A stretch of DNA of 64,000 nucleotides from Tenacibaculum sp. SZ-18 (GTDB lineage: Bacteria > Bacteroidota > Bacteroidia > Flavobacteriales > Flavobacteriaceae): contig NZ_CP019335.1 in assembly GCF_002813915.1 (NCBI RefSeq), positions 1,285,777 to 1,349,776 on the forward strand, read 5' to 3'. Below the pieces are notes generated by a model. It was not told where the DNA came from, did not search any database, and saw nothing but the letters and a program-made list of their open reading frames with translations. Numbering within the stretch: the stretch's first letter is position 1; each line of letters begins with the position of its first letter. A program made the position numbers and the translations under genes. Positions 56,477-64,000 of the stretch are shown here, one piece after another.

Positions 56477-57126
56477 TATTCTTCAGATTCTAATTTAGCT
56501 AAATATTTGTAGTTTTTGTTAAGTTTTTTAAGTAAAATACCATAAAGTAAATAATAGAATAAACTTAAGAAACCTACCATAAAAATTATCAGAATTCCTT
56601 GAGAAATTAAAAACATTGTAACTAATTTTGATGGATCAGTAATATTCAATTCTTCACTGTTCATTAGCATTTCAACACCATTTGGTGTATTTAAGATTAC
56701 AATATTGAAAATAATCATCAATAATATTCCACCAATTATATTATAATAAACATAGTATTTAACAGTTTTTCTGGTTTGAATAATTTTAACCATTAAACTT
56801 TTTGTATTGTCGGAAGTATTAATTGAGGTAAAATTTTTGTAAAATAGATATAGGAAAACTACCACAACAGCTAAATTTATATAGTAAGTATAGTTTAATA
56901 GAGTTAACATGTTTAATTCACTATACACGTCTATATACTTTGTTTTTGAAATCAACCAATTTAAAATTCCCCAAAAAACAAATTCCATAATTCCAATTAA
57001 AAAAATCCATTTTATAATTGAAGAGGAACGTAATTTCGTCATTCTATAAATATCCATTTTGGATACTTTTTTGTCATTCTCAGGTTGATTTTCCCAAGCT
57101 TTTTTATACTGGTCTAATAAATCCAT
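56476..57126 (-). CDS. Four-helix membrane protein next to an ECF sigma factor, candidate anti-sigma factor
   Basis: The 216-residue protein has a cytoplasmic N-terminal stretch of about 35 residues (LLDQYKKAWENQPENDKK) and four hydrophobic helices at about 36-58, 75-95, 122-142 and 168-199. It has a charged C-terminal tail. I recognise no domain and see no zinc-binding HxxxCxxC motif of the ZAS anti-sigma type. It starts 9 bp after the sigma factor gene, the standard position of an anti-sigma factor, so that role is a reasonable inference. It resembles CarR-type multi-helix anti-sigma proteins only in topology. Confidence 0.65.
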   Translation of the reverse strand: MDLLDQYKKAWENQPENDKKVSKMDIYRMTKLRSSSIIKWIFLIGIMEFVFWGILNWLISKTKYIDVYSELNMLTLLNYTYYINLAVVVVFLYLFYKNFTSINTSDNTKSLMVKIIQTRKTVKYYVYYNIIGGILLMIIFNIVILNTPNGVEMLMNSEELNITDPSKLVTMFLISQGILIIFMVGFLSLFYYLLYGILLKKLNKNYKYLAKLESEE

Positions 57127-57134
57127 AGGACTCG

Positions 57135-57629
57135 TTATGGGTTTAATATTTTTTTTAATTTATCTTTTGCTCTATTCATCTTAACACGAGCATTAACTTC
57201 ACTAATACCTAAGGTTTCAGAAATTTCACGATATGATTTATTCTCCAAATAGAGGAAAACCAATGCTTTATCAATATCATTCAAGTTTTGGATAGCCTTA
57301 TACAATGCTTTTAACTGCTGTTCTTCTGTATCGTCATAATCAACAGATTTAATCTTAAAAGCTATGTCGGAAATATCCTGAGTTCTTACACTTTTAGTCG
57401 ATTTTCGATACAACGAAATGGCAGTATTTAACGCTACTCTGTACATCCATGTACTAAACTTGGCATCACCTCTAAATTTGGAGTAGTTTTTCCAAACTTG
57501 AATCGTGATTTCTTGAAACAAATCGTTGTGATCATTGGCATTTGTAGTATAAATTCTACAAATTTTATGAACTATATTTTGATTAGTTTCAAAGTCATTT
57601 AAAAATTTGTCTTCAAGACTTTCTGACAC
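57135..57629 (-). CDS. ECF-family RNA polymerase sigma factor
   Basis: The 164-residue protein has sigma region 2 (HDLFQEITIQVWKNYSKFRGDAKFSTWMYRVALN, split by about residue 60) and region 4 (IDKALVFLYLENKSYREISETLGISEVNARVKMNRAKDKLKK). There is no region 1 or 3, so it is an ECF sigma. The start is GTG at 57629. It is the first gene of an operon with a membrane protein and a small barrel, and it is divergent from the CarH-like regulator and crt operon. In some bacteria ECF sigmas beside CarH/LitR regulators control light-induced carotenoids; that is the analogy here. Confidence 0.92.
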   Translation of the reverse strand: MSESLEDKFLNDFETNQNIVHKICRIYTTNANDHNDLFQEITIQVWKNYSKFRGDAKFSTWMYRVALNTAISLYRKSTKSVRTQDISDIAFKIKSVDYDDTEEQQLKALYKAIQNLNDIDKALVFLYLENKSYREISETLGISEVNARVKMNRAKDKLKKILNP

Positions 57630-57722
57630 TATTTTCTCAGGTTAGTTTAAACAATAAGTAGCCCGAATATATAAAATGTTACATATTAACACTTAAAATT
57701 TATTAAAAAGCTAGAAATTTAG

Positions 57723-57730
57723 TATATTTG
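57723..57730 (+). promoter_or_regulatory. -7 promoter box of the CarH-like regulator gene
   Basis: TATATTTG matches TAnnTTTG exactly. It overlaps an in-frame TTG at 57728, which is therefore not the start; the TTG at 57752 is preferred. The box is part of TTTGTTTAAT, a motif repeated upstream of crtI. Confidence 0.6.
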
Positions 57731-57751
57731 TTTAATAAAAAGTATGTAAAG

Positions 57752-58645
57752 TTGAACAATATAAAAACAGTTTTTACCATTCGAGACCTTGAAAACATAT
57801 CAGGAATCAAGGCTCACACCATTAGGATATGGGAAAAACGCTATAATTTGCTTAAACCAAATAGAACAGATACAAACATCCGTTATTATTCGTCTAGCAG
57901 TTTATTGAAATTATTAAATGTTGCTCTTTTGAACAAGCACAATTTTAAGATTTCGAAAATCGCTGAGATGTCTGACGAACAAATCGATATTAGTGCAAGA
58001 CAGTTAGCGTTTAAATATGCAGTGAATGATGAAGCAATAAATGCTTTCAAAATGTCGATGTTTCAATTTGATAAAGTTTTATTTAACAACACATACAATA
58101 AATTACTACACAAAAAAACATTCAGACAAATTTTTAAAGAAGTCTTTCTACCTTTTTTAAATCACATTGGTTTGCTGTGGCAAACAAATACTTTGATGCC
58201 GGCTCACGAACATTTTATTTCAAACTTAATTATTCAAAAAATTCAGCTAAACACTGAAAAATTGGAGTATGCAGCTACGAATGAAGATTACACATATGTT
58301 CTATTTTTACCTGATGGAGAAATACATGAAATTGGATTAATGTATTTAAATTATGAATTGGTACTTCGTGGTTGTCAGACAATATACCTTGGGCAAAGTC
58401 TTCCTTTAGATAATTTGAACTACTTTTTTGAAGGCGAATTAAAGGTTTGCTTTATTACCTCCATGACAGTTAAACCGTATGAAGATAAAATTGATGAATA
58501 CTTCGCCGAAATAGATGATATTCTTAATGGGACCGAGCATAAGTTAATAGCGGTTGGTAAGAAAACAACAGAACTTCAATCCACAGAATTTAATTCAAAT
58601 ATTACTTTATATCAGTCGGTTATTGAGATGATAGAGAATTTTTAA
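57752..58645 (+). CDS. MerR-family regulator with cobalamin-binding domain (CarH/LitR-like photoreceptor candidate)
   Basis: The 297-residue protein has a MerR DNA-binding domain (FTIRDLENISGIKAHTIRIWEKRYNLLKPNR, residues 8-38). A helical-bundle domain follows with Trp143 and Glu153-His154 in the spacing W-x9-EH, which shields adenosylcobalamin in CarH. The Rossmann domain has His192 in GEIHEIGL, the usual lower cobalt ligand. These are the residues that define B12-based light receptors. Such regulators repress crt genes in the dark and release DNA in light. The start is TTG at 57752 because the in-frame TTG at 57728 falls in the promoter box. It immediately precedes crtI-crtB-crtZ-crtY. Binding of B12 is inferred. 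Confidence 0.9.
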   Translation: MNNIKTVFTIRDLENISGIKAHTIRIWEKRYNLLKPNRTDTNIRYYSSSSLLKLLNVALLNKHNFKISKIAEMSDEQIDISARQLAFKYAVNDEAINAFKMSMFQFDKVLFNNTYNKLLHKKTFRQIFKEVFLPFLNHIGLLWQTNTLMPAHEHFISNLIIQKIQLNTEKLEYAATNEDYTYVLFLPDGEIHEIGLMYLNYELVLRGCQTIYLGQSLPLDNLNYFFEGELKVCFITSMTVKPYEDKIDEYFAEIDDILNGTEHKLIAVGKKTTELQSTEFNSNITLYQSVIEMIENF

Positions 58646-58650
58646 TTTAT

Positions 58651-58700
58651 TTTGTTTAAATATTAGTTAAAAACATTAAACATTTATATTTTTTGTTTAC
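58651..58700 (+). promoter_or_regulatory. Two TTTGTTTA motifs in the crtI upstream region
   Basis: TTTGTTTAAA (58651-58660) and TTTGTTTAC (58692-58700) lie before crtI, the second overlapping the likely promoter. The same TTTGTTTAA occurs at the regulator's own promoter (57728-57736) and, inverted, at 57646-57654 near the sigma factor start. They are candidate operators of the CarH-like protein. Confidence 0.4.
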
Positions 58701-58725
58701 TTTTATATTGTAAAATTTTTTTCTC

Positions 58726-60192
58726 TTGAATAACAAAATAGCAATAATAGGATCCGGTTTTTCATCCCTATCAGCTGCAAGTTATATGGCTAAAGCTGGA
58801 TATGAAGTAACTGTCTACGAAAAAAATCAAAATTTCGGTGGTAGAGCTCGACAGTATATTAATGATGGTTTTACTTTTGATATAGGACCAACCTGGTATT
58901 GGATGCCAGATGTTTTCGAAAAGTTTTTTGCAGATTTTGGTAAGAAACCCTCCGATTATTATCAATTAGAAAAACTAGATCCAGCATATCAAGTTTATTT
59001 TGGAGATAATGATAGTGTTACAATTCCAGGTGACTTTGAAGAAATTTGTGAAGTTTTCGAACAAGAAGAACCGGGGAGTTCAAAACATTTGAGAAAATTT
59101 ATAAAAGCGGCAAAAGATAATTATGATATTGCTGTGAAGGACATTGTATATAGACCAGGTGTTTCTCCTTTAGAATTAGTTACCCCAAAAACTGCTGTTA
59201 GAGTAGGCCAATTCTTTTCTACTATAAGAAAGGAAGTTCGAAAAAATATTAAAAGTAAAAAGCTCATACAAATTTTAGAATTCCCTGTTTTATTTTTAGG
59301 AGCAAAGCCTAGTAATACGCCCGCTTTTTACAACTTTATGAACTATGCAGATTTCGGTCTGGGAACTTGGCATCCAAAAGGAGGGATGTACAAAGTTGTT
59401 GAAGGAATGGTAAGTCTTGCAAAGCAATTAGGTGTAAATTTTGTTAGTAATGCTAATGTTGAGGAAATAGTTGTCAATTCTCAGGATAAGGTTGAAGGAT
59501 TGATTGTTAATGGAAAAAATATCGAACTGAATTTGGTTCTTAGTGGAGCAGATTATGCACATACAGAAACGCTATTACCACAAAAATTTAGACAATATAC
59601 AACTGATTATTGGAACAATCGAGTTTTCGCGCCCTCTTCATTATTATTTTATGTTGGTTTTGATAAAAAGCTTAAAAATGTAGAGCATCACACTTTATTT
59701 TTTGATACAGATTTCGATGTTCATGCACAATCCATTTATGATACAATTACTTGGCCTGAAAAACCATTATTTTATGCCAGTTTCCCAAGTATCACAGATG
59801 ATATACTAGCTCCGAAAGGAAAAGAAGCAGCCACATTTCTGATTCCTTTGGCACCTGGTTTAGAAGATACGGACGAGTTGAGAGAAAGGTATTTCAATAT
59901 TATAATTGAAAGATTAGAGCGATTAACAGACCAAAATGTCAAAGAAAATATTATCTTTAAAGAGAGTTATTGTGTAAATGATTTTATAAAGGATTACAAC
60001 TCATTCAAAGGAAATGCATATGGATTGGCAAATATATTAACCCAAACTGCTTTCCTAAGACCTAAGATAAAAAGTAAAAAGGTTAAAAATTTATATTTTA
60101 CGGGACAATTAACAGTTCCTGGGCCCGGCGTTCCACCATCATTGATTTCTGGTAAAATAGCGTCAGATTTAATTCTTAAAACTTCCCTCTAA
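58726..60192 (+). CDS. crtI: Phytoene desaturase CrtI
   Basis: The 488-residue FAD enzyme converts phytoene to lycopene by four desaturations. The N-terminal dinucleotide fold is KIAIIGSGFSSLSAASYMAKAG, followed by VYEKNQNFGGRAR and DIGPTWYWMPDVF. The C-terminal signature YFTGQLTVPGPGVPPSLISGKIAS is typical of bacterial CrtI. Length is normal. The start is TTG at 58726; the first ATG (codon 22) would remove the FAD-binding loop. It is the first gene of the crt operon, 80 bp after the CarH-like gene, and is overlapped by crtB (TAATG). Confidence 0.97.
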   Translation: MNNKIAIIGSGFSSLSAASYMAKAGYEVTVYEKNQNFGGRARQYINDGFTFDIGPTWYWMPDVFEKFFADFGKKPSDYYQLEKLDPAYQVYFGDNDSVTIPGDFEEICEVFEQEEPGSSKHLRKFIKAAKDNYDIAVKDIVYRPGVSPLELVTPKTAVRVGQFFSTIRKEVRKNIKSKKLIQILEFPVLFLGAKPSNTPAFYNFMNYADFGLGTWHPKGGMYKVVEGMVSLAKQLGVNFVSNANVEEIVVNSQDKVEGLIVNGKNIELNLVLSGADYAHTETLLPQKFRQYTTDYWNNRVFAPSSLLFYVGFDKKLKNVEHHTLFFDTDFDVHAQSIYDTITWPEKPLFYASFPSITDDILAPKGKEAATFLIPLAPGLEDTDELRERYFNIIIERLERLTDQNVKENIIFKESYCVNDFIKDYNSFKGNAYGLANILTQTAFLRPKIKSKKVKNLYFTGQLTVPGPGVPPSLISGKIASDLILKTSL

Positions 60193-61034
60193 TGAAAAGT
60201 ATTTTCGACAATGTTTCTTACAAATGCAGCAAGTTGGTGACAACTAGCTACAGTACTTCGTTTTCTTTGGCAACAAGAATGTTAGCTCCATCTATTAGGG
60301 ATCATATTTATAATATTTATGGATTTGTTCGTTTTGCAGATGAGATAGTAGATACATTTCATGATTATGATAAGGAGGGATTGTTAGATCGTTTTGAGAA
60401 AGATTATTATTTATCATTACATCAAGGAATAAGCTTAAATCCAATCTTGAATTCTTTTATCCATACTGTAAAAGAAAACAATATCACTGATGATTTGGTA
60501 CAAGCTTTTTTGCGCAGTATGCGAGCTGATTTATCAAAAACTGAATATAAAACACAAGAAGAGTATAATCAATACATTTATGGATCAGCAGATGTTGTAG
60601 GTTTAATGTGCTTAAGAGTTTTTGTAAAAGGTGATGAGGAGAAATATAATAAGTTAAAAGAACCAGCAATGCGCCTAGGTTCTGCCTTTCAAAAGGTTAA
60701 TTTTCTTAGAGATTTAAAAGACGATGTAGAATTATTAAATCGTTCGTACTTTCCAAATATAGATTTAAAAGAGTTGGATAATGCATCCAAACAAGAAATT
60801 GTTAAAGAAATAGAAGCTGATTTTGAATTCGCCTTTTCTAATGGAATTTTACAATTACCAGTGGAAGCAAAGTTCGGAGTGTATATGGCTTATAGATATT
60901 ACAAAAAGTTATTGGTTAAATTAAAAGCAACTCCTTCTTCTAAAATTATGGATACAAGAATTAGGATTTCTAATCCAATGAAGATAAATTTGTTGGCAAG
61001 AAGTTATGTAAAATATAAACTAAATCTTATTTAA
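60192..61034 (+). CDS. crtB: Phytoene synthase CrtB
   Basis: The 280-residue enzyme joins two geranylgeranyl diphosphates into phytoene. The first Asp-rich motif is FADEIVDTFHDYD (Asp50 and Asp54) and the second is KVNFLRDLKDDVELLNRSYF (about 168-187). YSTSFSLATRML (20-31) is the usual substrate-binding segment. Length is normal. ATG 60192 shares a base with the crtI stop and its own stop overlaps crtZ, so crtI-crtB-crtZ are translationally coupled. No crtE is in the window, so GGPP must come from elsewhere. Confidence 0.97.
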   Translation: MKSIFDNVSYKCSKLVTTSYSTSFSLATRMLAPSIRDHIYNIYGFVRFADEIVDTFHDYDKEGLLDRFEKDYYLSLHQGISLNPILNSFIHTVKENNITDDLVQAFLRSMRADLSKTEYKTQEEYNQYIYGSADVVGLMCLRVFVKGDEEKYNKLKEPAMRLGSAFQKVNFLRDLKDDVELLNRSYFPNIDLKELDNASKQEIVKEIEADFEFAFSNGILQLPVEAKFGVYMAYRYYKKLLVKLKATPSSKIMDTRIRISNPMKINLLARSYVKYKLNLI

Positions 61035-61486
61035 TGATTGTTTTTGCATTAGTTACATTAGGTACATTTATTTTAATGGAAGGAATCACCTGGTGTACAC
61101 ACAAATACGTAATGCATGGTTTCGGATGGTTTTTACATGAAGATCATCATCAACCAGGCTATCCTCATGTTTTTGAAAAAAATGACGCATTCTTTATTGT
61201 TTTTGCTATTCCGAGTATGATGTTGTTTTTCTTTGGAATTAGACCAGAATTAAACTTTTTATTTTTCATTGGTTTAGGTATATTATGCTACGGCGTAGCA
61301 TATTTTCTTATTCATGATGTGTTAATCCACAGAAGGTTTAAGTGGTTCGATAAAACTGATAATTGGTATTTTAAAGCTTTACGTAAGGCTCATAAAATCC
61401 ACCACAAAAATATGGGTAAACACGAAAGTCAATGTTTTGGGATGTTGTATGTTCCTATGAAGTATTTTAAAGAATATTTAAAATAG
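61034..61486 (+). CDS. crtZ: Beta-carotene hydroxylase CrtZ
   Basis: The 150-residue membrane diiron enzyme adds 3-hydroxyl groups to beta-carotene, giving zeaxanthin. The four histidine clusters are HKYVMH (near 23-28), HEDHH (35-39), HDVLIH (about 94-99) and HKIHH (about 117-121). Membrane helices lie between them. Length is slightly below the 160-175 of proteobacterial CrtZ and normal for Bacteroidota. It overlaps crtB (TAATG) and is followed by a cyclase gene beginning with GTG in the stop codon region. Confidence 0.96.
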   Translation: MIVFALVTLGTFILMEGITWCTHKYVMHGFGWFLHEDHHQPGYPHVFEKNDAFFIVFAIPSMMLFFFGIRPELNFLFFIGLGILCYGVAYFLIHDVLIHRRFKWFDKTDNWYFKALRKAHKIHHKNMGKHESQCFGMLYVPMKYFKEYLK

Positions 61487-62169
61487 TGATATACCTGTAT
61501 TTACTTCTTAATTTAGGTTCTTTAAGCATTCCTTTACTGTATTCTTTTGAAAAAAATATGCGCTTTATCAAGCATTGGAAGGCTGTTTTATTATCATTAA
61601 CAATTGTAGCTACAGTATTTTTAATTTGGGATGCCATATTTACTCAGAATGGAGTTTGGGGGTTTAATCCAGATTATCACTTACCTTATTTACTATTTGG
61701 AATGCCAATAGAAGAGTGGATGTTCTTTTTTTGTATTCCATATGCAAGTATTTTCATTCATTATTCACTTGAGTATTTTAAACCCAAACTTTTAATTCCA
61801 TCCAAAATTACAAGAGCAATTACTATAACAATAATTGTAATTCTTATTCCAATTTTAATATACAATTTTGGAAAGGCGTATACTACAGTGAATTATTTAT
61901 TTCTTATAGCTTTATTAATTATAAGCCTTTTTTATGGAATTGAACATTTAAGACGATTCTACATTGCATTTTTAATCATATTAATACCTTTTTTCATTGT
62001 AAATGGAGTTTTAACAGGAACCGGGCTGGAAGAGCCTGTGGTTTGGTATAATAATGATGAAAATTTAGGAATTCGTCTAGTAACAATTCCCATAGAAGAT
62101 ATTGGTTATGCATTTACAATGTTATTTGGAAATATATTTTTAATTGAAATGTTTAAGAAGAAAGATTAG
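61486..62169 (+). CDS. crtY: Lycopene cyclase, CrtYcd-type membrane protein
   Basis: The 227-residue polytopic protein contains two lycopene-cyclase-domain halves: FNPDYHLPYLLFGMPIEEWMFFFCIPYASIFIHY (about 63-96) and a C-terminal half ending ITIPIEDIGYAFTMLFGNIFLIEMF-like. The duplicated P-(I/M)-E-(E/D) pattern (PIEEWMFF and PIEDIGYAF) is characteristic of the fused heterodimer CrtYc-CrtYd type, unrelated to FAD-type CrtY. It cyclises lycopene to beta-carotene. It starts with GTG at 61486, sharing one base with the crtZ TAG stop, and ends the operon, overlapping the convergent PD40 gene by 4 bp. Confidence 0.93.
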   Translation: MIYLYLLLNLGSLSIPLLYSFEKNMRFIKHWKAVLLSLTIVATVFLIWDAIFTQNGVWGFNPDYHLPYLLFGMPIEEWMFFFCIPYASIFIHYSLEYFKPKLLIPSKITRAITITIIVILIPILIYNFGKAYTTVNYLFLIALLIISLFYGIEHLRRFYIAFLIILIPFFIVNGVLTGTGLEEPVVWYNNDENLGIRLVTIPIEDIGYAFTMLFGNIFLIEMFKKKD

Positions 62170-63101
62170 TCTTCTGTTAATAATTTAAGGTTAATTTTCA
62201 CTTTATAAATTCTACTTTGTCCGTTCATATAACTTTCTGCCATTTCTTGAAAGCTTTTGAAGTCAGCGGTTTTAATATCCTTCGTATTATCTCTTTTACT
62301 GGTAAAGTAAAGTGTTTCTGAAGTTGCATCATAAAAAGGAGAGTAATCCATTCTAGAGGAGTTGATTGTTTTGCCAAGGTTTTGTCGTTCAGTAAATTGT
62401 CCGTTTTTATCCTTAAAGCTCACGTACAAATCCCCACTACCAACTCCATCTTTAGCTTTATAAACTGTATAAATTAAGAAATTTTCATCAGGAGAAATAA
62501 ATGAATTGAATTCATAACCTTTTCCGTTTACATTTTCATTTAGTTTTAAAGGTTCTTCATATTTTATGTTATTCCATTTTGCATAAAGAATATCATCTTT
62601 TGTCGTAACTGTAAATTGATCTGAAGTATAGTATAAATTATTATTCGTACTTAATGATGGAAAGAATTCATTGTGTTTCGTATTTATGGGAGCTCCAATA
62701 TTTTTAGGTTGAGACCATTTTGAGTTAACTGATGTTCGTTCAACAAACCAAATGTCATAATCCGTTTGCTGATTGTCTTTTCCATGAGGACGATTCGAAG
62801 AAAAATATAGTCTTAGGTTATCTGGAGAAAGAAATGGTTCAATATCTCTATAAGTTCCAGAGAAAGAAACAATTTCAAAATTGGTCCAAGTATTATTTAT
62901 TTTTTTAGCTTTTACAATCGCTCCTTTGCTTTCATTTAAATTTTGAATTGTAAAATAGGCTTCATTACCGTTTGATGAAAGTGTAAAATCTCTACAGCTA
63001 ATAAATTGCTTAAAAGACTCGTCTATAGGAAGAACCTTCTCTGTTTGAGAAAAGCATATGAAAGGGAATAAAAAAATGTACCCTGAGATGATCGATTTCA
63101 T
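62166..63101 (-). CDS. Secreted PD40/TolB-like beta-propeller protein
   Basis: The 311-residue product has a signal peptide (SGYIFLFPFICFSQT). The rest consists of beta-propeller blades of the PD40 type, with repeats such as EPFLSPDNLRLYFSSNRP, FFPSLSTNNNLYYTSD, FNSFISPDENFLIYTVY and YSPFYDATSETLYFTSKR. Similar proteins bind the peptidoglycan- or Tol-type envelope partners, but function here is unknown. It has no OmpA domain. The 3' end overlaps the crtY 3' end by 4 bp. It is probably monocistronic. Confidence 0.85.
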   Translation of the reverse strand: MKSIISGYIFLFPFICFSQTEKVLPIDESFKQFISCRDFTLSSNGNEAYFTIQNLNESKGAIVKAKKINNTWTNFEIVSFSGTYRDIEPFLSPDNLRLYFSSNRPHGKDNQQTDYDIWFVERTSVNSKWSQPKNIGAPINTKHNEFFPSLSTNNNLYYTSDQFTVTTKDDILYAKWNNIKYEEPLKLNENVNGKGYEFNSFISPDENFLIYTVYKAKDGVGSGDLYVSFKDKNGQFTERQNLGKTINSSRMDYSPFYDATSETLYFTSKRDNTKDIKTADFKSFQEMAESYMNGQSRIYKVKINLKLLTED

Positions 63102-63166
63102 GATTGTTGATTTTTCCCAAAGTACATTTAAATATGTTGACGAAATATTCAGATAAATAACTTTAA

Positions 63167-64000
63167 CTAAAATTTAGCAGCTAGCTTTTTCTTTATTTTA
63201 TCTAGGGATAAATTATGAATACTACCTATATGACTGTGATCTTCTGAAGCATCAGGTACATAAGTTCCATTTTCTACTTCACTGCTTACTTTTAAATAAG
63301 CATCTCTAAAAGTCATGCCATTTGTAACTAATGTATTGATATTATCAACGGTGTAAAGGTATTTGTATTTCTCATCATTCATATCAACATCTTTTACAAT
63401 TACTTGATTAATACTATAATTGAAAATGTCTAAAATAGTCTTCATATTTTCAAAAGCATTCATCATATTTTCCTTAAGCAATTGATAATCTCTGTGATAA
63501 CCACTTGGTAGATTATTAGTAAGTAAGAGCATTTCTGTTTGTAAAGCTTGAATTTGATTACATTTTCCTCTAACCAATTCAAATACATCTGGATTTTTCT
63601 TGTGAGGCATTATGCTACTTCCGGTGGTTAATTCATCAGGGAATGTAATAAAGCCAAAATTCTGACTCATATACAAACAAATATCCATAGAAAATTTGCT
63701 CAAGGTATTCCCTAAGTTTCCTAAAGAATTAGCAATAATTCTTTCGTTTTTTCCTCTTGCCATTTGAGCGGCAATTACGTTATATTTTAACCCTGCAAAT
63801 TCAAGTTCTTCCGTCGTCATATATCTATCAATAGGAAAAGAACTACCATAACCGGCAGCTGAGCCTAACGGATTTTGATCAACAATTTTAAGTGAGGATT
63901 TTAGTAATTCTATATCATCTAACAGCGTTTCTGCATACCCTGAAAACCATAAACCAAAAGAAGATGGCATTGCTACTTGTAAATGAGTATAACCTGGAAG
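63167..64000 (-). CDS. argH: Argininosuccinate lyase, C-terminal part (gene runs past the window end)
   Basis: About 277 residues are visible; the frame is open to base 64000. The fragment starts with LPGYTHLQVAMPSSFGLWF, the ArgH segment with the His that activates catalysis. It contains the fumarase/lyase signature GSSIMPHKKNPDVFE (near 96-110 of the visible part) with the catalytic Ser. It ends in the small C-terminal domain. ArgH releases fumarate to form arginine. The N terminus is outside the window, and the rest of the arginine pathway is not seen. Confidence 0.96.
   Translation of the reverse strand, partial: LPGYTHLQVAMPSSFGLWFSGYAETLLDDIELLKSSLKIVDQNPLGSAAGYGSSFPIDRYMTTEELEFAGLKYNVIAAQMARGKNERIIANSLGNLGNTLSKFSMDICLYMSQNFGFITFPDELTTGSSIMPHKKNPDVFELVRGKCNQIQALQTEMLLLTNNLPSGYHRDYQLLKENMMNAFENMKTILDIFNYSINQVIVKDVDMNDEKYKYLYTVDNINTLVTNGMTFRDAYLKVSSEVENGTYVPDASEDHSHIGSIHNLSLDKIKKKLAAKF

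Noticed and set aside
57728..57751. Upstream TTG start for the CarH-like gene
   Set aside because: The TTG is inside the -7 box, so it would not be in the transcript.

Overview
The window is AT-rich chromosomal DNA of a member of the Flavobacteriaceae (Bacteroidota), probably marine and pigmented. The evidence is: promoters of the TAnnTTTG type instead of E. coli-like -10 boxes, few Shine-Dalgarno sequences, many TTG starts, lineage-typical proteins (Bacteroidota-type RNA polymerase omega, DUF4835, DUF2795, MutS2 without Smr domain, TonB-type outer-membrane barrel) and a crtI-crtB-crtZ-crtY carotenoid operon. A genus cannot be fixed from this sequence alone. I saw no rRNA, tRNA, CRISPR array, prophage or insertion sequence.

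Layout. 1-9 kb: the 3' end of an outer-membrane beta-barrel gene, an orphan gene with an in-frame TGA near its start, mutS2 and ung back to back, a lysine-rich secreted protein, and a glycosyltransferase/metallophosphoesterase pair. 9-16.7 kb: secA, DUF2795, a cobalamin adenosyltransferase and a thioesterase on the minus strand, then dnaA, a low-molecular-weight phosphatase and an RsmI-like methylase on the plus strand. The strand switch lies just upstream of dnaA. 16.7-22.9 kb: a lysozyme-like gene with no ATG/GTG/TTG start, mltG-GNAT-dapF, htrA with a phased GTTAAA array upstream, and a long-form GAPDH. 23-30 kb: a DinB-like protein with ligA, three tandem YhhN-family membrane proteins, a decayed DoxX-like pseudogene, and a 5'-nucleotidase split into two genes. 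30-39.7 kb: dapA, ferritin, then the core run bamD-rpoZ-coaBC-DUF4835-recN-TPR-fabI, followed by DUF3050 and a family-2 glycosyltransferase.

39.7-48 kb: an 86-bp hairpin-forming repeat and cutC, then a glycoprotein-glycan locus: GH20 hexosaminidase, GH92 mannosidase, glycosylasparaginase and a FucP-type sugar transporter. Together these could dismantle N-linked glycans down to the GlcNAc-Asn bond and import the sugars. 48-56 kb: an M16 peptidase, ArsC-like protein, prfB, a large gluzincin-type metalloprotease and threonine aldolase. 56-62 kb: an ECF sigma factor with a membrane protein and a small barrel protein on one strand. Divergent from them is a CarH/LitR-type MerR regulator carrying cobalamin-binding residues, followed by crtI-crtB-crtZ-crtY for zeaxanthin-type pigment. 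The window ends with a PD40 protein and the C-terminal part of argH.

The most interesting points are the probable B12-based light-sensing carotenoid module with a neighbouring ECF sigma factor, the N-glycan locus, the diverged YhhN triplet, the lysozyme-like gene that seems to start at AUU, and several unexplained palindromes and phased repeats in promoters. All functions are read from sequence patterns; no database search was run.
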